From an uncultured Bacteroidales bacterium (lineage in GTDB: Bacteria; Bacteroidota; Bacteroidia; Bacteroidales; Paludibacteraceae): a stretch of 62,553 bases of DNA. The position numbers were made by a program, and so were the translations under genes. The notes below the pieces were generated by a model. The model was not told the DNA's origin, did no database searches, and saw only the letters and a program-made list of their open reading frames with translations. The stretch is taken from the NCBI GenBank assembly GCA_937891905.1, contig CALATT010000069.1, positions 1 to 62,553 of the forward strand, read 5' to 3'. Shown here one piece after another: positions 10,264-18,599 of this stretch; position 1 is the stretch's first letter; each line of letters opens with the position of its first letter.

Positions 10264-11259
10264 ATGCAAAACCCTATTGACATTCGCGAGTTACAAGAGC
10301 GCGTAGAGCGTGAGAGTTCGTTCGTAGAAGCTCTCACATTAGGTATTAACCAAGTTATTGTAGGTCAGAAGCACCTTGTGGAAAGTCTATTAATTGGTTT
10401 ATTGAGTGATGGGCATATCCTTTTGGAGGGTGTTCCTGGTTTGGCAAAGACATTAGCAATCAAGACATTAAGCGAACTGATCAAAGCAGATTTTAGTCGT
10501 ATCCAGTTCACACCAGATTTATTACCAGCCGATGTAATCGGTACGCAGATTTATAGTCAGAAGAGCGAAGAATTCCGCATCAAACGCGGTCCTATCTTCG
10601 CTAATTTTGTATTAGCAGATGAGATTAACCGTGCCCCCGCAAAGGTGCAATCTGCATTACTTGAAGCAATGCAAGAGCGCCAGATCACAATTGGCGACGA
10701 GACCTTCCCATTAGGCAAACCATTCCTTGTATTGGCAACCCAGAACCCTATTGAGCAAGAAGGTACCTACCCTCTTCCAGAGGCACAAACTGACCGATTC
10801 ATGCTGAAGGTGGTGATTGGTTATCCTAAGAAAGAAGAGGAACAGCTTATCATCCGCCAAAATATTAGCAATGAAAAGAAGCAAGTATTGCCTATCCTTT
10901 CTACCGACGACATCCTGAAGGCTCGCACCATTGTGAATGAGATTTATTTGGATGAGAAGATTGAGAAATATATTGTGGATATCGTCTTTGCTACTCGTCA
11001 ACCAGAGGAGTATGGATTGAAAAACATGAAGCAGATGATAGCCTTTGGTGGTTCTCCTCGTGCAAGTATCAATCTTGCTCGCGCTGCTCGCGCTTACGCT
11101 TTCTTGCACCGCCGTGGATATGTGACACCAGAGGATGTACGCGCCGTATGCTATGATGTGCTCCGCCACCGTATTGGATTGACTTACGAAGCCGAAGCCA
11201 ACAATATTACCACAGAAGATATCATCACCGAAGTACTCAACGCTGTACAAGTGCCATAA
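10264..11259 (+). CDS. moxR: MoxR family AAA+ ATPase
   Basis: A 331-residue protein with Walker A GVPGLAKT (~56-63), Walker B VLADEINR (~116-123), sensor ATQNPIEQEGTYPLPEAQTDRF and a C-terminal lid domain, normal for MoxR. MoxR ATPases act as chaperones or activators for von Willebrand factor A (VWA) proteins. It is the first gene of an eight-gene rightward run, one base before the DUF58 gene, as in the Bacteroides aerotolerance locus. It probably remodels BatA/BatB or the DUF58 protein at the membrane. Start ATG 10264 is in a leader with no Shine-Dalgarno sequence. Confidence 0.93.
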   Translation: MQNPIDIRELQERVERESSFVEALTLGINQVIVGQKHLVESLLIGLLSDGHILLEGVPGLAKTLAIKTLSELIKADFSRIQFTPDLLPADVIGTQIYSQKSEEFRIKRGPIFANFVLADEINRAPAKVQSALLEAMQERQITIGDETFPLGKPFLVLATQNPIEQEGTYPLPEAQTDRFMLKVVIGYPKKEEEQLIIRQNISNEKKQVLPILSTDDILKARTIVNEIYLDEKIEKYIVDIVFATRQPEEYGLKNMKQMIAFGGSPRASINLARAARAYAFLHRRGYVTPEDVRAVCYDVLRHRIGLTYEAEANNITTEDIITEVLNAVQVP

Positions 11260-11260
11260 C

Positions 11261-12160
11261 ATGACCAGTGAAGAACTTTTACAAAAAGTCAGGAAGATAG
11301 AGATAAAGACTCATGGTTTGAGTCGTAACATCTTCGCAGGCGAGTACCACAGCCAATTCAAAGGTCGTGGTATGGCTTTCTCGGAGGTGCGCGAATATCA
11401 ACCAGGAGATGATGTGCGTTCTATCGATTGGAATGTAACGGCCCGCCTCAATAAACCATATATCAAGGTATATGAAGAAGAGCGCGAATTGACCGTCATG
11501 CTGCTTGTGGATGTGAGTGGTAGCCGCAATTTCGGTACAATCAGTCAGTTCAAGCGCGACTCCATGGCGGAGATAGCAGCCACACTTGCATTCTCCACCA
11601 TTGAGAACAACGACAAAGTGGGTGTCATCTTCTTCTCGGATAAGATAGAGAAATTTATTCCACCCAAGAAAGGCAAGAGTCATGTACTGCATATCATTCG
11701 CGAGTTGATATCCTTCGAACCAACGAGTAGCGGTACAGATATTAATCAAGCGCTGCAGTACCTAACGAATGCGCAGAAACGCCGTTGCACTGCCTTCTTG
11801 ATTAGTGACTTGCAAGACCCACAGTTTGCCGTTACCGAGACGCGTACCAAAAGCGGTGTGACACCCATTGTTATTGCTTCGCGCAAGCATGATTTGAATA
11901 TCATCCAGATATACGATCGCCGCGATGCCGAATTGCCTGATGTGGGACTGATCAAGATGAAAGATGCAGAGAGCGGTGTGCGCGTATGGACAGACACCTC
12001 GCTCCGTAGCACACGAGAAGCATACGCAGCCCATTGGAATAAACAGCAGCAGAATTTAGTGGCATTATTCCAAAAGACAGGTATTAATCATGTATCGCTG
12101 CGTACGGACGAAGATTTCGTTAAAGCCTTGATGCGACTGTTTAAACAAGGGACAAAGTAA
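11261..12160 (+). CDS. DUF58 domain protein (VWA-like)
   Basis: A 299-residue protein containing the DUF58 core REYQPGDDVRSIDWNVTAR (~45-65), followed by LLVDVSGSRNFG, which matches the DxSxS metal-site (MIDAS) pattern of VWA folds, and later FLISDLQDP. There is no signal peptide or clear membrane segment. DUF58 proteins nearly always pair with MoxR ATPases, as here, and are probable clients. It starts 1 nt after moxR. Its end is followed by a short tandem repeat (12165-12199). Confidence 0.9.
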   Translation: MTSEELLQKVRKIEIKTHGLSRNIFAGEYHSQFKGRGMAFSEVREYQPGDDVRSIDWNVTARLNKPYIKVYEEERELTVMLLVDVSGSRNFGTISQFKRDSMAEIAATLAFSTIENNDKVGVIFFSDKIEKFIPPKKGKSHVLHIIRELISFEPTSSGTDINQALQYLTNAQKRRCTAFLISDLQDPQFAVTETRTKSGVTPIVIASRKHDLNIIQIYDRRDAELPDVGLIKMKDAESGVRVWTDTSLRSTREAYAAHWNKQQQNLVALFQKTGINHVSLRTDEDFVKALMRLFKQGTK

Positions 12161-12164
12161 CAAA

Positions 12165-12199
12165 GGACTGAAAACTGACCACTGAAAACTGATAACTTA
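12165..12199 (+). repeat. Short tandem repeat, ACTGAAAACTGA family
   Basis: The gap between the DUF58 gene and the next gene holds GGACTGAAAACTGA, CCACTGAAAACTGA and TAACTTAG: two copies of ACTGAAAACTGA at a 14-nt step. The reverse complement (TCAGTTTTCAGT) resembles TCAGTTGTCAGTTCTCAG inside mfd (36229-36246). It begins within a few bases of the upstream stop codon. Confidence 0.7.
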
Positions 12200-12201
12200 G
12201 C

Positions 12202-13104
12202 ATGTACCATTTATTATTAGCAATTATTGTAAGTGCCTCCATCGACTCAACCACTCTCATGTTGGGCGACCAGACAGACATGCACTTACAAGCCACAATA
12301 GATGCGCAAGAACAACTATCATTTCCTACTTTTGACCACTTATTACAGGATGAGATAGAGATTATTGATAGAACAATTGTGGATACCATCACTTTGGATG
12401 ATGGACGCAAGCAACTCAATCAGTACTTGACCATCACCAGTTTTACGGACTCACTCTATACAATACACCCTATCCCATTCGTGAGTGGCAATGATACTTT
12501 CTGGAGCGAATCGCTCGCACTCAATGTGATTCAACCCTTTGAAGTAGATAGTTCATTGGCTATCACGGATATTAAGGATATTGAGAAAGCACCCATCTGG
12601 TGGTGGGGCATTTTCCGTTGGGTAGTATTGGTTATTTGCCTAATAGGCGCAGGCATAGGTGTGTACTACCTCGTTAGATGGTTAAAGAGCAAAGAACAAG
12701 AAAAAGAGGTTATTAACCCCGAATTATTGCGCCCTGCTGATGAGGTGGCATTAGAAAAACTGGATATCATCAAAGAGCAAAAGATTTGGAAAGAAGGTAA
12801 GCACAAAGAATACCACACCCAGTTAACGGATGTGATACGCGAGTATGTGAGTCGCCGCTATGAAATCAATAGTACAGAAAAAACCTCTGACGAGACGCTA
12901 CGCGCACTCAAACCGATGTTTAGAGACCAGCGAGAGTTATTCCATCGATTAGAGAAAATGCTACAAGTAGCTGATTTAGTTAAGTTTGCAAAATGGCACA
13001 CAACGCCTGATGAGAACGAACAAGGGTTGCAGACTGCCTATGATTTCGTGAATGAAACAAAAGAGGTTATCACCGAAGAAGAAGGAAAGGAGGAAGAGGT
13101 ATGA
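12202..13104 (+). CDS. Bat operon membrane protein (DUF4381-like)
   Basis: A 300-residue protein. The hydrophobic N-terminus (MYHLLLAIIVSASI) is a probable signal or anchor. An extracytoplasmic segment of ~120 residues follows, then one strong membrane helix (~133-160, WWWGIFRWVVLVICLIG) and a charged cytoplasmic tail. The tail contains EYHTQLTDVIREYVSRRYEI, the pattern of DUF4381-type proteins found between DUF58 and batA. It overlaps batA by 4 nt (ATGA). It is probably a membrane scaffold of the MoxR-VWA complex. Assignment rests on position and tail motif. Confidence 0.75.
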   Translation: MYHLLLAIIVSASIDSTTLMLGDQTDMHLQATIDAQEQLSFPTFDHLLQDEIEIIDRTIVDTITLDDGRKQLNQYLTITSFTDSLYTIHPIPFVSGNDTFWSESLALNVIQPFEVDSSLAITDIKDIEKAPIWWWGIFRWVVLVICLIGAGIGVYYLVRWLKSKEQEKEVINPELLRPADEVALEKLDIIKEQKIWKEGKHKEYHTQLTDVIREYVSRRYEINSTEKTSDETLRALKPMFRDQRELFHRLEKMLQVADLVKFAKWHTTPDENEQGLQTAYDFVNETKEVITEEEGKEEEV

Positions 13105-14087
13105 CATTTGCTAATCCAGGATACTTATTCTTATTACTTCTACTTATCCCCGTTATCGGGTGGTATATATACGAATTACGCAAAGCGGACGCCAGTGTTC
13201 AGATAGGTGACACGCGCGTACTACAAAAGCAACCCAAATCATTACGCGTACGCCTACTACACCTACCTTTTATTCTTCGCGTAGCTGCTATCACCTTATT
13301 ATCACTCGCGCTCGCGCGGCCGCAACTTACCAATCGATGGTCGTCCGAGTCCACAGAGGGTATAGACATCATGATGGCATTGGATATCTCAGGTACAATG
13401 TTAGCCGAGGACTTGAAGCCCAACCGTCTCGAAGCAGCCAAACAAGTGGCTTCGGATTTCGTGCTGGCGCGACCCAATGACCAAATAGGATTGGTAGTCT
13501 TTGCGGGAGAGAGTTTCACACAATGCCCATTAACTATCGACCACGCCGTATTAGTCAATCTATTCCAATCCGTTGAATACGGAATGATAGAAGACGGCAC
13601 TGCTATTGGTTTGGGATTGGCGAATGCAGTGAATCGCATGAAAGACTCACAAACCAAATCCAAAGTAGTGATCTTGCTTACCGATGGTAGTAACAACCGC
13701 GGAGACATCGATCCACAGACAGCAGCAGAGATAGCCAAGACCTTTGGTATTCGCGTTTACACGGTGGGCGTAGGTAGTTATGGTCAGGCACGCGTTCCCG
13801 TACAAACACCTATCGGCACACAATATATAACGATGGACTCAGAATTTGACGAGACCACACTGCAGCGCATCGCGCAAACCACTGGAGGACAATACTTCCG
13901 TGCTACTGACAATAGCAGTTTGAAAAAGATCTACGAGCAGATAGACCAATTAGAGAAGACTAAACTGCGTGTACGCGAATATGCCAAGCATACCGAGAAT
14001 TTCGCGCCATTCTTATATGCTGCCCTACTCTGCTTGTTAGGCGAAATACTACTTCGCTATTTTGTGCTGCGTACGATTACACAATAA
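13101..14087 (+). CDS. batA: BatA, VWA-domain membrane protein
   Basis: A 328-residue protein with an N-terminal membrane helix, a second helix near residue 60, a VWA domain (~88-290) and a C-terminal helix. The MIDAS site reads MALDISGTMLAEDL (DxSxT rather than the usual DxSxS) with later TAIGLGLA and LLTDGSNNRG supplying the other metal ligands. BatA and BatB are inner-membrane, periplasm-facing VWA proteins linked to aerotolerance in Bacteroides fragilis. The ATGA start overlap with the preceding gene implies coupling; BatB follows after 27 nt. Confidence 0.92.
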   Translation: MTFANPGYLFLLLLLIPVIGWYIYELRKADASVQIGDTRVLQKQPKSLRVRLLHLPFILRVAAITLLSLALARPQLTNRWSSESTEGIDIMMALDISGTMLAEDLKPNRLEAAKQVASDFVLARPNDQIGLVVFAGESFTQCPLTIDHAVLVNLFQSVEYGMIEDGTAIGLGLANAVNRMKDSQTKSKVVILLTDGSNNRGDIDPQTAAEIAKTFGIRVYTVGVGSYGQARVPVQTPIGTQYITMDSEFDETTLQRIAQTTGGQYFRATDNSSLKKIYEQIDQLEKTKLRVREYAKHTENFAPFLYAALLCLLGEILLRYFVLRTITQ

Positions 14088-14114
14088 TGATTGACTATTG
14101 AAAACGAATATAAT

Positions 14115-15170
14115 ATGTTTCGATTTGCAAATATAGAAATGCTGTGGTGGTTATTAGCTATTCCTGTAGCCATAACCGTTTATATCTATTTCACACGCCG
14201 CAAGCGTAAGCAATTACTTGCTTTTGGCGACCTTGAATTAATGGAGCAATTAATGCCCAACGCAAGTCATGTGCGTGGACATGTGAAGTTTGGTTTACTC
14301 CTACTCGCGTTATCCCTCCTCATCATCTCCTCTGCTCGCCCACAATTTGGTCAGTCAGAGCGCACAGAGAAAAGGCAAGGTATTGAAGCTGTTGTCACAT
14401 TGGATATCTCTAATTCCATGTTGGCTGAGGATGTAGCACCTAATCGTTTAGATCGCGCGAAACAGATGATGAGCAAACTTATTGACCAAATGGTGGAAGA
14501 TAAGATAGGCGTAGTTGTTTTTGCTGGCGACGCATTCATCCAATTACCTATCACTTGCGATTATATATCGGCTAAAATGTTTCTCAACACTATCAAACCC
14601 GAATTGATTAAGACACAAGGAACAGCAATCGGGCAAGCCCTTAATACCTCTATGCGTTGTTTTGGCACACTCAACCCCGAGGACGAGAAAACTATTGCAA
14701 ACGCTAATCGTGCGATTATTCTCATCACAGATGGCGAAAACCATGAAGACGATGCAGTAGCGGTTGCGCAGCGCGCCAGCGAACTAGGAATAAAGATTAT
14801 TGTGGTGGGTATAGGTAAACCCGAAGGTAGTCCTATTCCTATGCCTGGCACAAATGATTTCAGAAAAGACCGCGAAGGTCGCGTGGTGGTAAGTAAACTC
14901 AACGAACAAATGTGCCGTGAGATAGCAAACGCGGGTAATGGTATATATGTACGCTGCGACAACACCAATACCGCCATGAAAACCATTGAAAAAGAAATAG
15001 ACAAAATAGCCACACAAGAAATTGAGACACAAGTATTTACCGATTACAATGAGCAATTCCAGAGTTTTGCTCTGATCGCATTACTCATCATCTTGGTTGA
15101 CTTCTTCATCTTCAATCGCAAAAATAAATCCATTACACGAATGGATATTTTCAGGGAGGAAAAACAATGA
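14115..15170 (+). CDS. batB: BatB, VWA-domain membrane protein
   Basis: A 351-residue protein beginning MFRFANIEMLWWLLAIPVA. A TTG codon at 14091 is in frame, but ATG 14115 directly precedes the conserved membrane segment and is preferred. The VWA domain has a complete MIDAS: VTLDISNSMLAED, then GTAIGQAL and ILITDGENHED. Two N-terminal and one C-terminal hydrophobic segments anchor it. It is paralogous to BatA, and the two probably form a membrane complex served by MoxR. It overlaps batC by 4 nt. Confidence 0.92.
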   Translation: MFRFANIEMLWWLLAIPVAITVYIYFTRRKRKQLLAFGDLELMEQLMPNASHVRGHVKFGLLLLALSLLIISSARPQFGQSERTEKRQGIEAVVTLDISNSMLAEDVAPNRLDRAKQMMSKLIDQMVEDKIGVVVFAGDAFIQLPITCDYISAKMFLNTIKPELIKTQGTAIGQALNTSMRCFGTLNPEDEKTIANANRAIILITDGENHEDDAVAVAQRASELGIKIIVVGIGKPEGSPIPMPGTNDFRKDREGRVVVSKLNEQMCREIANAGNGIYVRCDNTNTAMKTIEKEIDKIATQEIETQVFTDYNEQFQSFALIALLIILVDFFIFNRKNKSITRMDIFREEKQ

Positions 15171-15868
15171 AAAAAAGTATTATAATCACATTCCTATCCT
15201 TATTCCTTGTTCCATGCTCCTTAGTCTTCGGTCAACGCGAGGCGAGTGATGTACGCAAAGGCAATAAGCAATATAATAAGCAAGATTACAGCGCCGCTGA
15301 AATCAGTTACCGCAGAGCCTTAGACACCAATAAAGAGAGTTATGCTGCGCAATACAACTTAGGCGAAGCACTCTTCAAACAAGACAAATATCCCGAAGCC
15401 TTAGCAGCCTACGAGAGCGCTGCGCGTATGCTGGATAAGAATAAAGATAAAGAGCAAATGGCTAAAGTGATGCATAATATAGGTAATTGCCAGTTTGCCC
15501 AACAGCAGTACGACAAGGCAGTTGCTGCTTTTCAAGAGTCATTGCGTGCCAATCCGAAAGACAATGATACACGCTACAACCTTGTAAAAGCCATGGAAAT
15601 GCTGCAGCAGCAACAACAGCAACAACAGCAAAACAAAAACCAACAGCAACAGCAACAAGAACAACAAGAACAGCAGCAACAAGAGCAAGAACAACAAGAG
15701 CAGCAACAACAAGAGCAGCAACAGCAGCAACAAGAGCAGCAAGAGCAGCAGATGGACCAAGAGACAGCAGAGCGTATTCTGCAAGCATTAGAGCAGGATG
15801 AGCAAGACACGCAAGAAAAGATGGAACGGCAGCAAGGTAAGAAACGCCGTGTAGAAAAAGAATGGTAA
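15167..15868 (+). CDS. batC: BatC, TPR protein with Gln/Glu-rich tail
   Basis: A 233-residue protein. Residues 1-22 are a signal peptide ending LVFGQR. Three TPR repeats follow (~25-140: NKQYNKQDYSAAEISYRRAL, AAQYNLGEALFKQDKYPEAL, MHNIGNCQFAQQQYDKAVAAF). Residues ~147-197 are almost pure Gln/Glu, encoded mostly by CAG/CAA mixed with GAG/GAA. A charged end (KKRRVEKEW) follows. Secreted TPR protein of the Bat complex. Codon mixing in the poly-Q tract argues against a single recent slippage expansion. Overlaps batB by 4 nt and precedes batD by 21 nt. Confidence 0.88.
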   Translation: MKKSIIITFLSLFLVPCSLVFGQREASDVRKGNKQYNKQDYSAAEISYRRALDTNKESYAAQYNLGEALFKQDKYPEALAAYESAARMLDKNKDKEQMAKVMHNIGNCQFAQQQYDKAVAAFQESLRANPKDNDTRYNLVKAMEMLQQQQQQQQQNKNQQQQQQEQQEQQQQEQEQQEQQQQEQQQQQQEQQEQQMDQETAERILQALEQDEQDTQEKMERQQGKKRRVEKEW

Positions 15869-15889
15869 TCCACATATAACTACTACGAT

Positions 15890-17752
15890 ATGAAAAAAAT
15901 TCTATTTATATGTTTATCTATCTGCTTCGCAGTCTGTTGTTTGGCTGAGGAAGTAACATTTAAGAGTCAAGCGCCTAACCAAGTGATTGTTGGAAGACCA
16001 TTCCAACTCACTTTTTCGGTCAACCACCGCGGTAAAGACCTGCGTGCGCCTGAGTTCACCGATTTTGATGTGCTGGCAGGCCCATACACTTCTACAAGTA
16101 GCAGCACTTCGTTTGTGAATGGTCACCGCACTTCCAGTTTTAGTCAAACATACACCTACACGCTGATTGCACAGCACCCAGGTACATTCACCATTGGTCC
16201 TGCTACCATCAAAGTGGATGGAGAGAATTACCAATCCAATGGTGTGCGCATTCAGGTATTGCCCGAAGATGAGCCAACGACGGCAGATAATGACGCATCA
16301 TCTGCTTCTTCACAACGCCAACCGACTCAAAACAGTGGCGATGCGCAGGTGGGCAATAATAACCTATTCGTGCGTACTATCGTTTCTAAGACGCGCGTAC
16401 ATGAGCAAGAAGCATTGCTCCTTACTTACAAACTTTATTTTGCCAATGTGGATGTAGCGCAGTTGACCAATAATACCAAACTGCCTGAGTTCACAGGTTT
16501 TCTAAAGCAAGAACTTAATATTGAGAATATTCAGACCGAGTTAGAGCACTATAATGGTCGTAATTACCAAACGGCTGTATTATACCAAACTATTCTCTAT
16601 CCACAGCATGCAGGAGACATCAAGATTGGTCCCGCTAATTTTGAGGCAGTCATTCGTGTGCAAACCAGACAACAAGTACGCAGTATATTCGATGATTTCT
16701 TCGCCTCCTATACCAATGTAACCAAAGGTATCACGGCGCCTGGAACCACTATTCATGTGAGCAGTCTGCCATCGGGCAAACCTGCCACATTCTCAGGCGG
16801 TGTGGGTACTTTCAACCTCACACCAACTATCTCGCAGACAGAAGTGCTTGCCAATGAAGCGATCACTATTCGCTTGGATATAAGCGGTTCGGGAAACATG
16901 AAACTACTCAAGACCCCCGATATAAATTGGCCTGAAGGATTTGAACCCTATGATCCTAAGGTAACCAATAATTTCTCCACCACCACAGCAGGCGTGAGCG
17001 GCACGAAATCGATTGAGTACTTGGCTATTCCTCGTAATGCAGGCGAATACACCATTCCTCCAGTAGCATTCAGTTATTTCGACATCGACAGCAAGCAATA
17101 CCGCACACTCAGCACGCCTGAATACACCATACGCGTGAAGCGTAACGGCAATGAGAGCGTAGCGGGGAATGAGGGAAGCGATGTAAGCACCACGCCTGTT
17201 TACACGCCTCAAGAAGAGATTAAGCAGTTAGGAACTGACATCCGCTATATAGACACCAAACCCTTCGTAGTGACACAAGGAGGCAAGAAATTCCGCCTCT
17301 CATCTCTCGGCACAGGCATTGCATACGCCTACCTCTCTCCATTACTCATCGCGATGGGCGTTTTAGTGATCCTACGCAAGCAGATTCGCGAGAATGCCGA
17401 TATACGCAAGGTGCGCTACAAGCATGCTAATAAAGTGGCACAAAAGCGCTTACGCGCCGCAGAGAAAGCATTGAAAGAGAATGATAAGGAGCATTTCTAT
17501 GCTGAGATAGAGAAAGCTGCTTGGACTTATTTGAGCGACCGTTTATCTATTCCTACAGCAGAGTTGAATAAAGACAATATAACGGCTATCCTAACGCAAA
17601 AAGGCATTGAGACAAGTCTTATCACTGCAGTCAAAGATGTCCTCAGCACTGCTGAGTTTGCGCGCTACGCGCCTACCTCAGGTCACGCAATGGATGATTT
17701 ATTCAAAAGCACCACACAATTGATTAACCAATTAGAACAACAAAAACTATGA
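15890..17752 (+). CDS. batD: BatD, large periplasmic-facing membrane protein
   Basis: A 620-residue protein with a signal peptide (MKKILFICLSICFAVCCLAEE). The long extracytoplasmic beta-rich region begins with VTFKSQAPNQVIVGRPFQL and later has VQVTRT-like motifs such as LFVRTIVSKTRVHEQEALL, typical of BatD/oxygen-tolerance proteins. One membrane helix lies near ~480-505 (YAYLSPLLIAMGVLVILR), followed by a cytoplasmic helical tail. It is the largest Bat component and probably links the periplasmic TPR proteins to the VWA complex. It overlaps batE by 4 nt (ATGA). Confidence 0.9.
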   Translation: MKKILFICLSICFAVCCLAEEVTFKSQAPNQVIVGRPFQLTFSVNHRGKDLRAPEFTDFDVLAGPYTSTSSSTSFVNGHRTSSFSQTYTYTLIAQHPGTFTIGPATIKVDGENYQSNGVRIQVLPEDEPTTADNDASSASSQRQPTQNSGDAQVGNNNLFVRTIVSKTRVHEQEALLLTYKLYFANVDVAQLTNNTKLPEFTGFLKQELNIENIQTELEHYNGRNYQTAVLYQTILYPQHAGDIKIGPANFEAVIRVQTRQQVRSIFDDFFASYTNVTKGITAPGTTIHVSSLPSGKPATFSGGVGTFNLTPTISQTEVLANEAITIRLDISGSGNMKLLKTPDINWPEGFEPYDPKVTNNFSTTTAGVSGTKSIEYLAIPRNAGEYTIPPVAFSYFDIDSKQYRTLSTPEYTIRVKRNGNESVAGNEGSDVSTTPVYTPQEEIKQLGTDIRYIDTKPFVVTQGGKKFRLSSLGTGIAYAYLSPLLIAMGVLVILRKQIRENADIRKVRYKHANKVAQKRLRAAEKALKENDKEHFYAEIEKAAWTYLSDRLSIPTAELNKDNITAILTQKGIETSLITAVKDVLSTAEFARYAPTSGHAMDDLFKSTTQLINQLEQQKL

Positions 17753-18531
17753 CACATAATACCTTTCATACAATGCGTATCACTGCGGTGATGGCACTTT
17801 TCATCTCGCTATGCGCCCCTATATGGGCATCGCTTGCTACTTTCGAGTCCGCCAACACGGCCTATGCAGATGGTCGTTACCGTGACGCAGTAGCTCTCTA
17901 CCAAACGATCATTGCGGAGCAACCCAACACCAAAGCGTCGGACATGGCGCGTGTGTATTATAATTTAGGTAATGCACAGTTCAAGCAAGGTGAATTGGCA
18001 CAAGCTATCTTAGCCTACGAGCGCGCACTGCGTTTAGACCCGCGCAATGAAGACATAAAGCACAACCTTCGCTTTGCGCAAAGCCGCATAACAGATGATA
18101 TTAAAGATAATGATTTCTTCCTTTCGTCATGGGCCAAAGCGGTGCGTAATAGCGCAAGCGAAGAAGTGTGGCGGTGGGTTTCCGTAGGATTATTCGTATT
18201 AGGATTGATAGGAATTCTGCTTTTCCTACTCTCACCTATCTTATGGTTGCGCAAATCAGCTTTCTATATTGCCCTATTGGCATTATTTATCTCGCTTTGC
18301 GCGGGTCTCAACGCTCGCTCATTACACCAGCGCGACACATTGCGTAACGAAGCCATCATCATACAAGGTATTGTTAATGCCAAATCCTCACCAGACCGCT
18401 CGGGTACGGACCTTTTCACCGTTCATGAAGGAACCAAAATCACAATACGCGAAACCATTGGCGAATGGGCTAACATACGCGTAGCGCAGTATGAAGGATG
18501 GATCGAACTGCGTAATTTAGAGCGCATCTAA
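17749..18531 (+). CDS. batE: BatE, TPR plus SH3-like domain membrane protein
   Basis: A 260-residue protein: signal peptide (~1-27), two TPR units (~35-105, YADGRYRDAVALYQTII and YNLGNAQFKQGELAQAILAY), two membrane helices (~130-185), and a C-terminal bacterial SH3 domain (~200-258: GIVNAKSSPDRSGTDLFTVH ... GWIELRNLERI). It is the last gene of the Bat operon, followed 20 nt later by a strong terminator. The SH3-type domain suggests contact with peptidoglycan or a periplasmic peptide; this is inference. Confidence 0.9.
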   Translation: MTHNTFHTMRITAVMALFISLCAPIWASLATFESANTAYADGRYRDAVALYQTIIAEQPNTKASDMARVYYNLGNAQFKQGELAQAILAYERALRLDPRNEDIKHNLRFAQSRITDDIKDNDFFLSSWAKAVRNSASEEVWRWVSVGLFVLGLIGILLFLLSPILWLRKSAFYIALLALFISLCAGLNARSLHQRDTLRNEAIIIQGIVNAKSSPDRSGTDLFTVHEGTKITIRETIGEWANIRVAQYEGWIELRNLERI

Positions 18532-18550
18532 TATCCAAGCGTATATACAA

Positions 18551-18583
18551 AATAAGCAGAGCGATTGCCCTGCTTATTTTTTT
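18551..18583 (+). terminator. Intrinsic terminator of the Bat operon
   Basis: A perfect 9-bp stem, AATAAGCAG (18551-18559) with CTGCTTATT (18570-18578), a 10-nt loop and a T run to 18583. It may also stop leftward transcription of the convergent lipoprotein gene, although the T run on that side is weaker. Confidence 0.85.
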
Positions 18584-18599
18584 ATGCGTTACTGAATGC

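Noticed and set aside
15462..15875. Long open frames antisense to the Gln-rich part of batC
   Set aside because: They read as poly-Leu, poly-Ala or Cys/Ser-rich shadow sequence of the CAG/CAA tract; batC itself has a signal peptide and TPRs.
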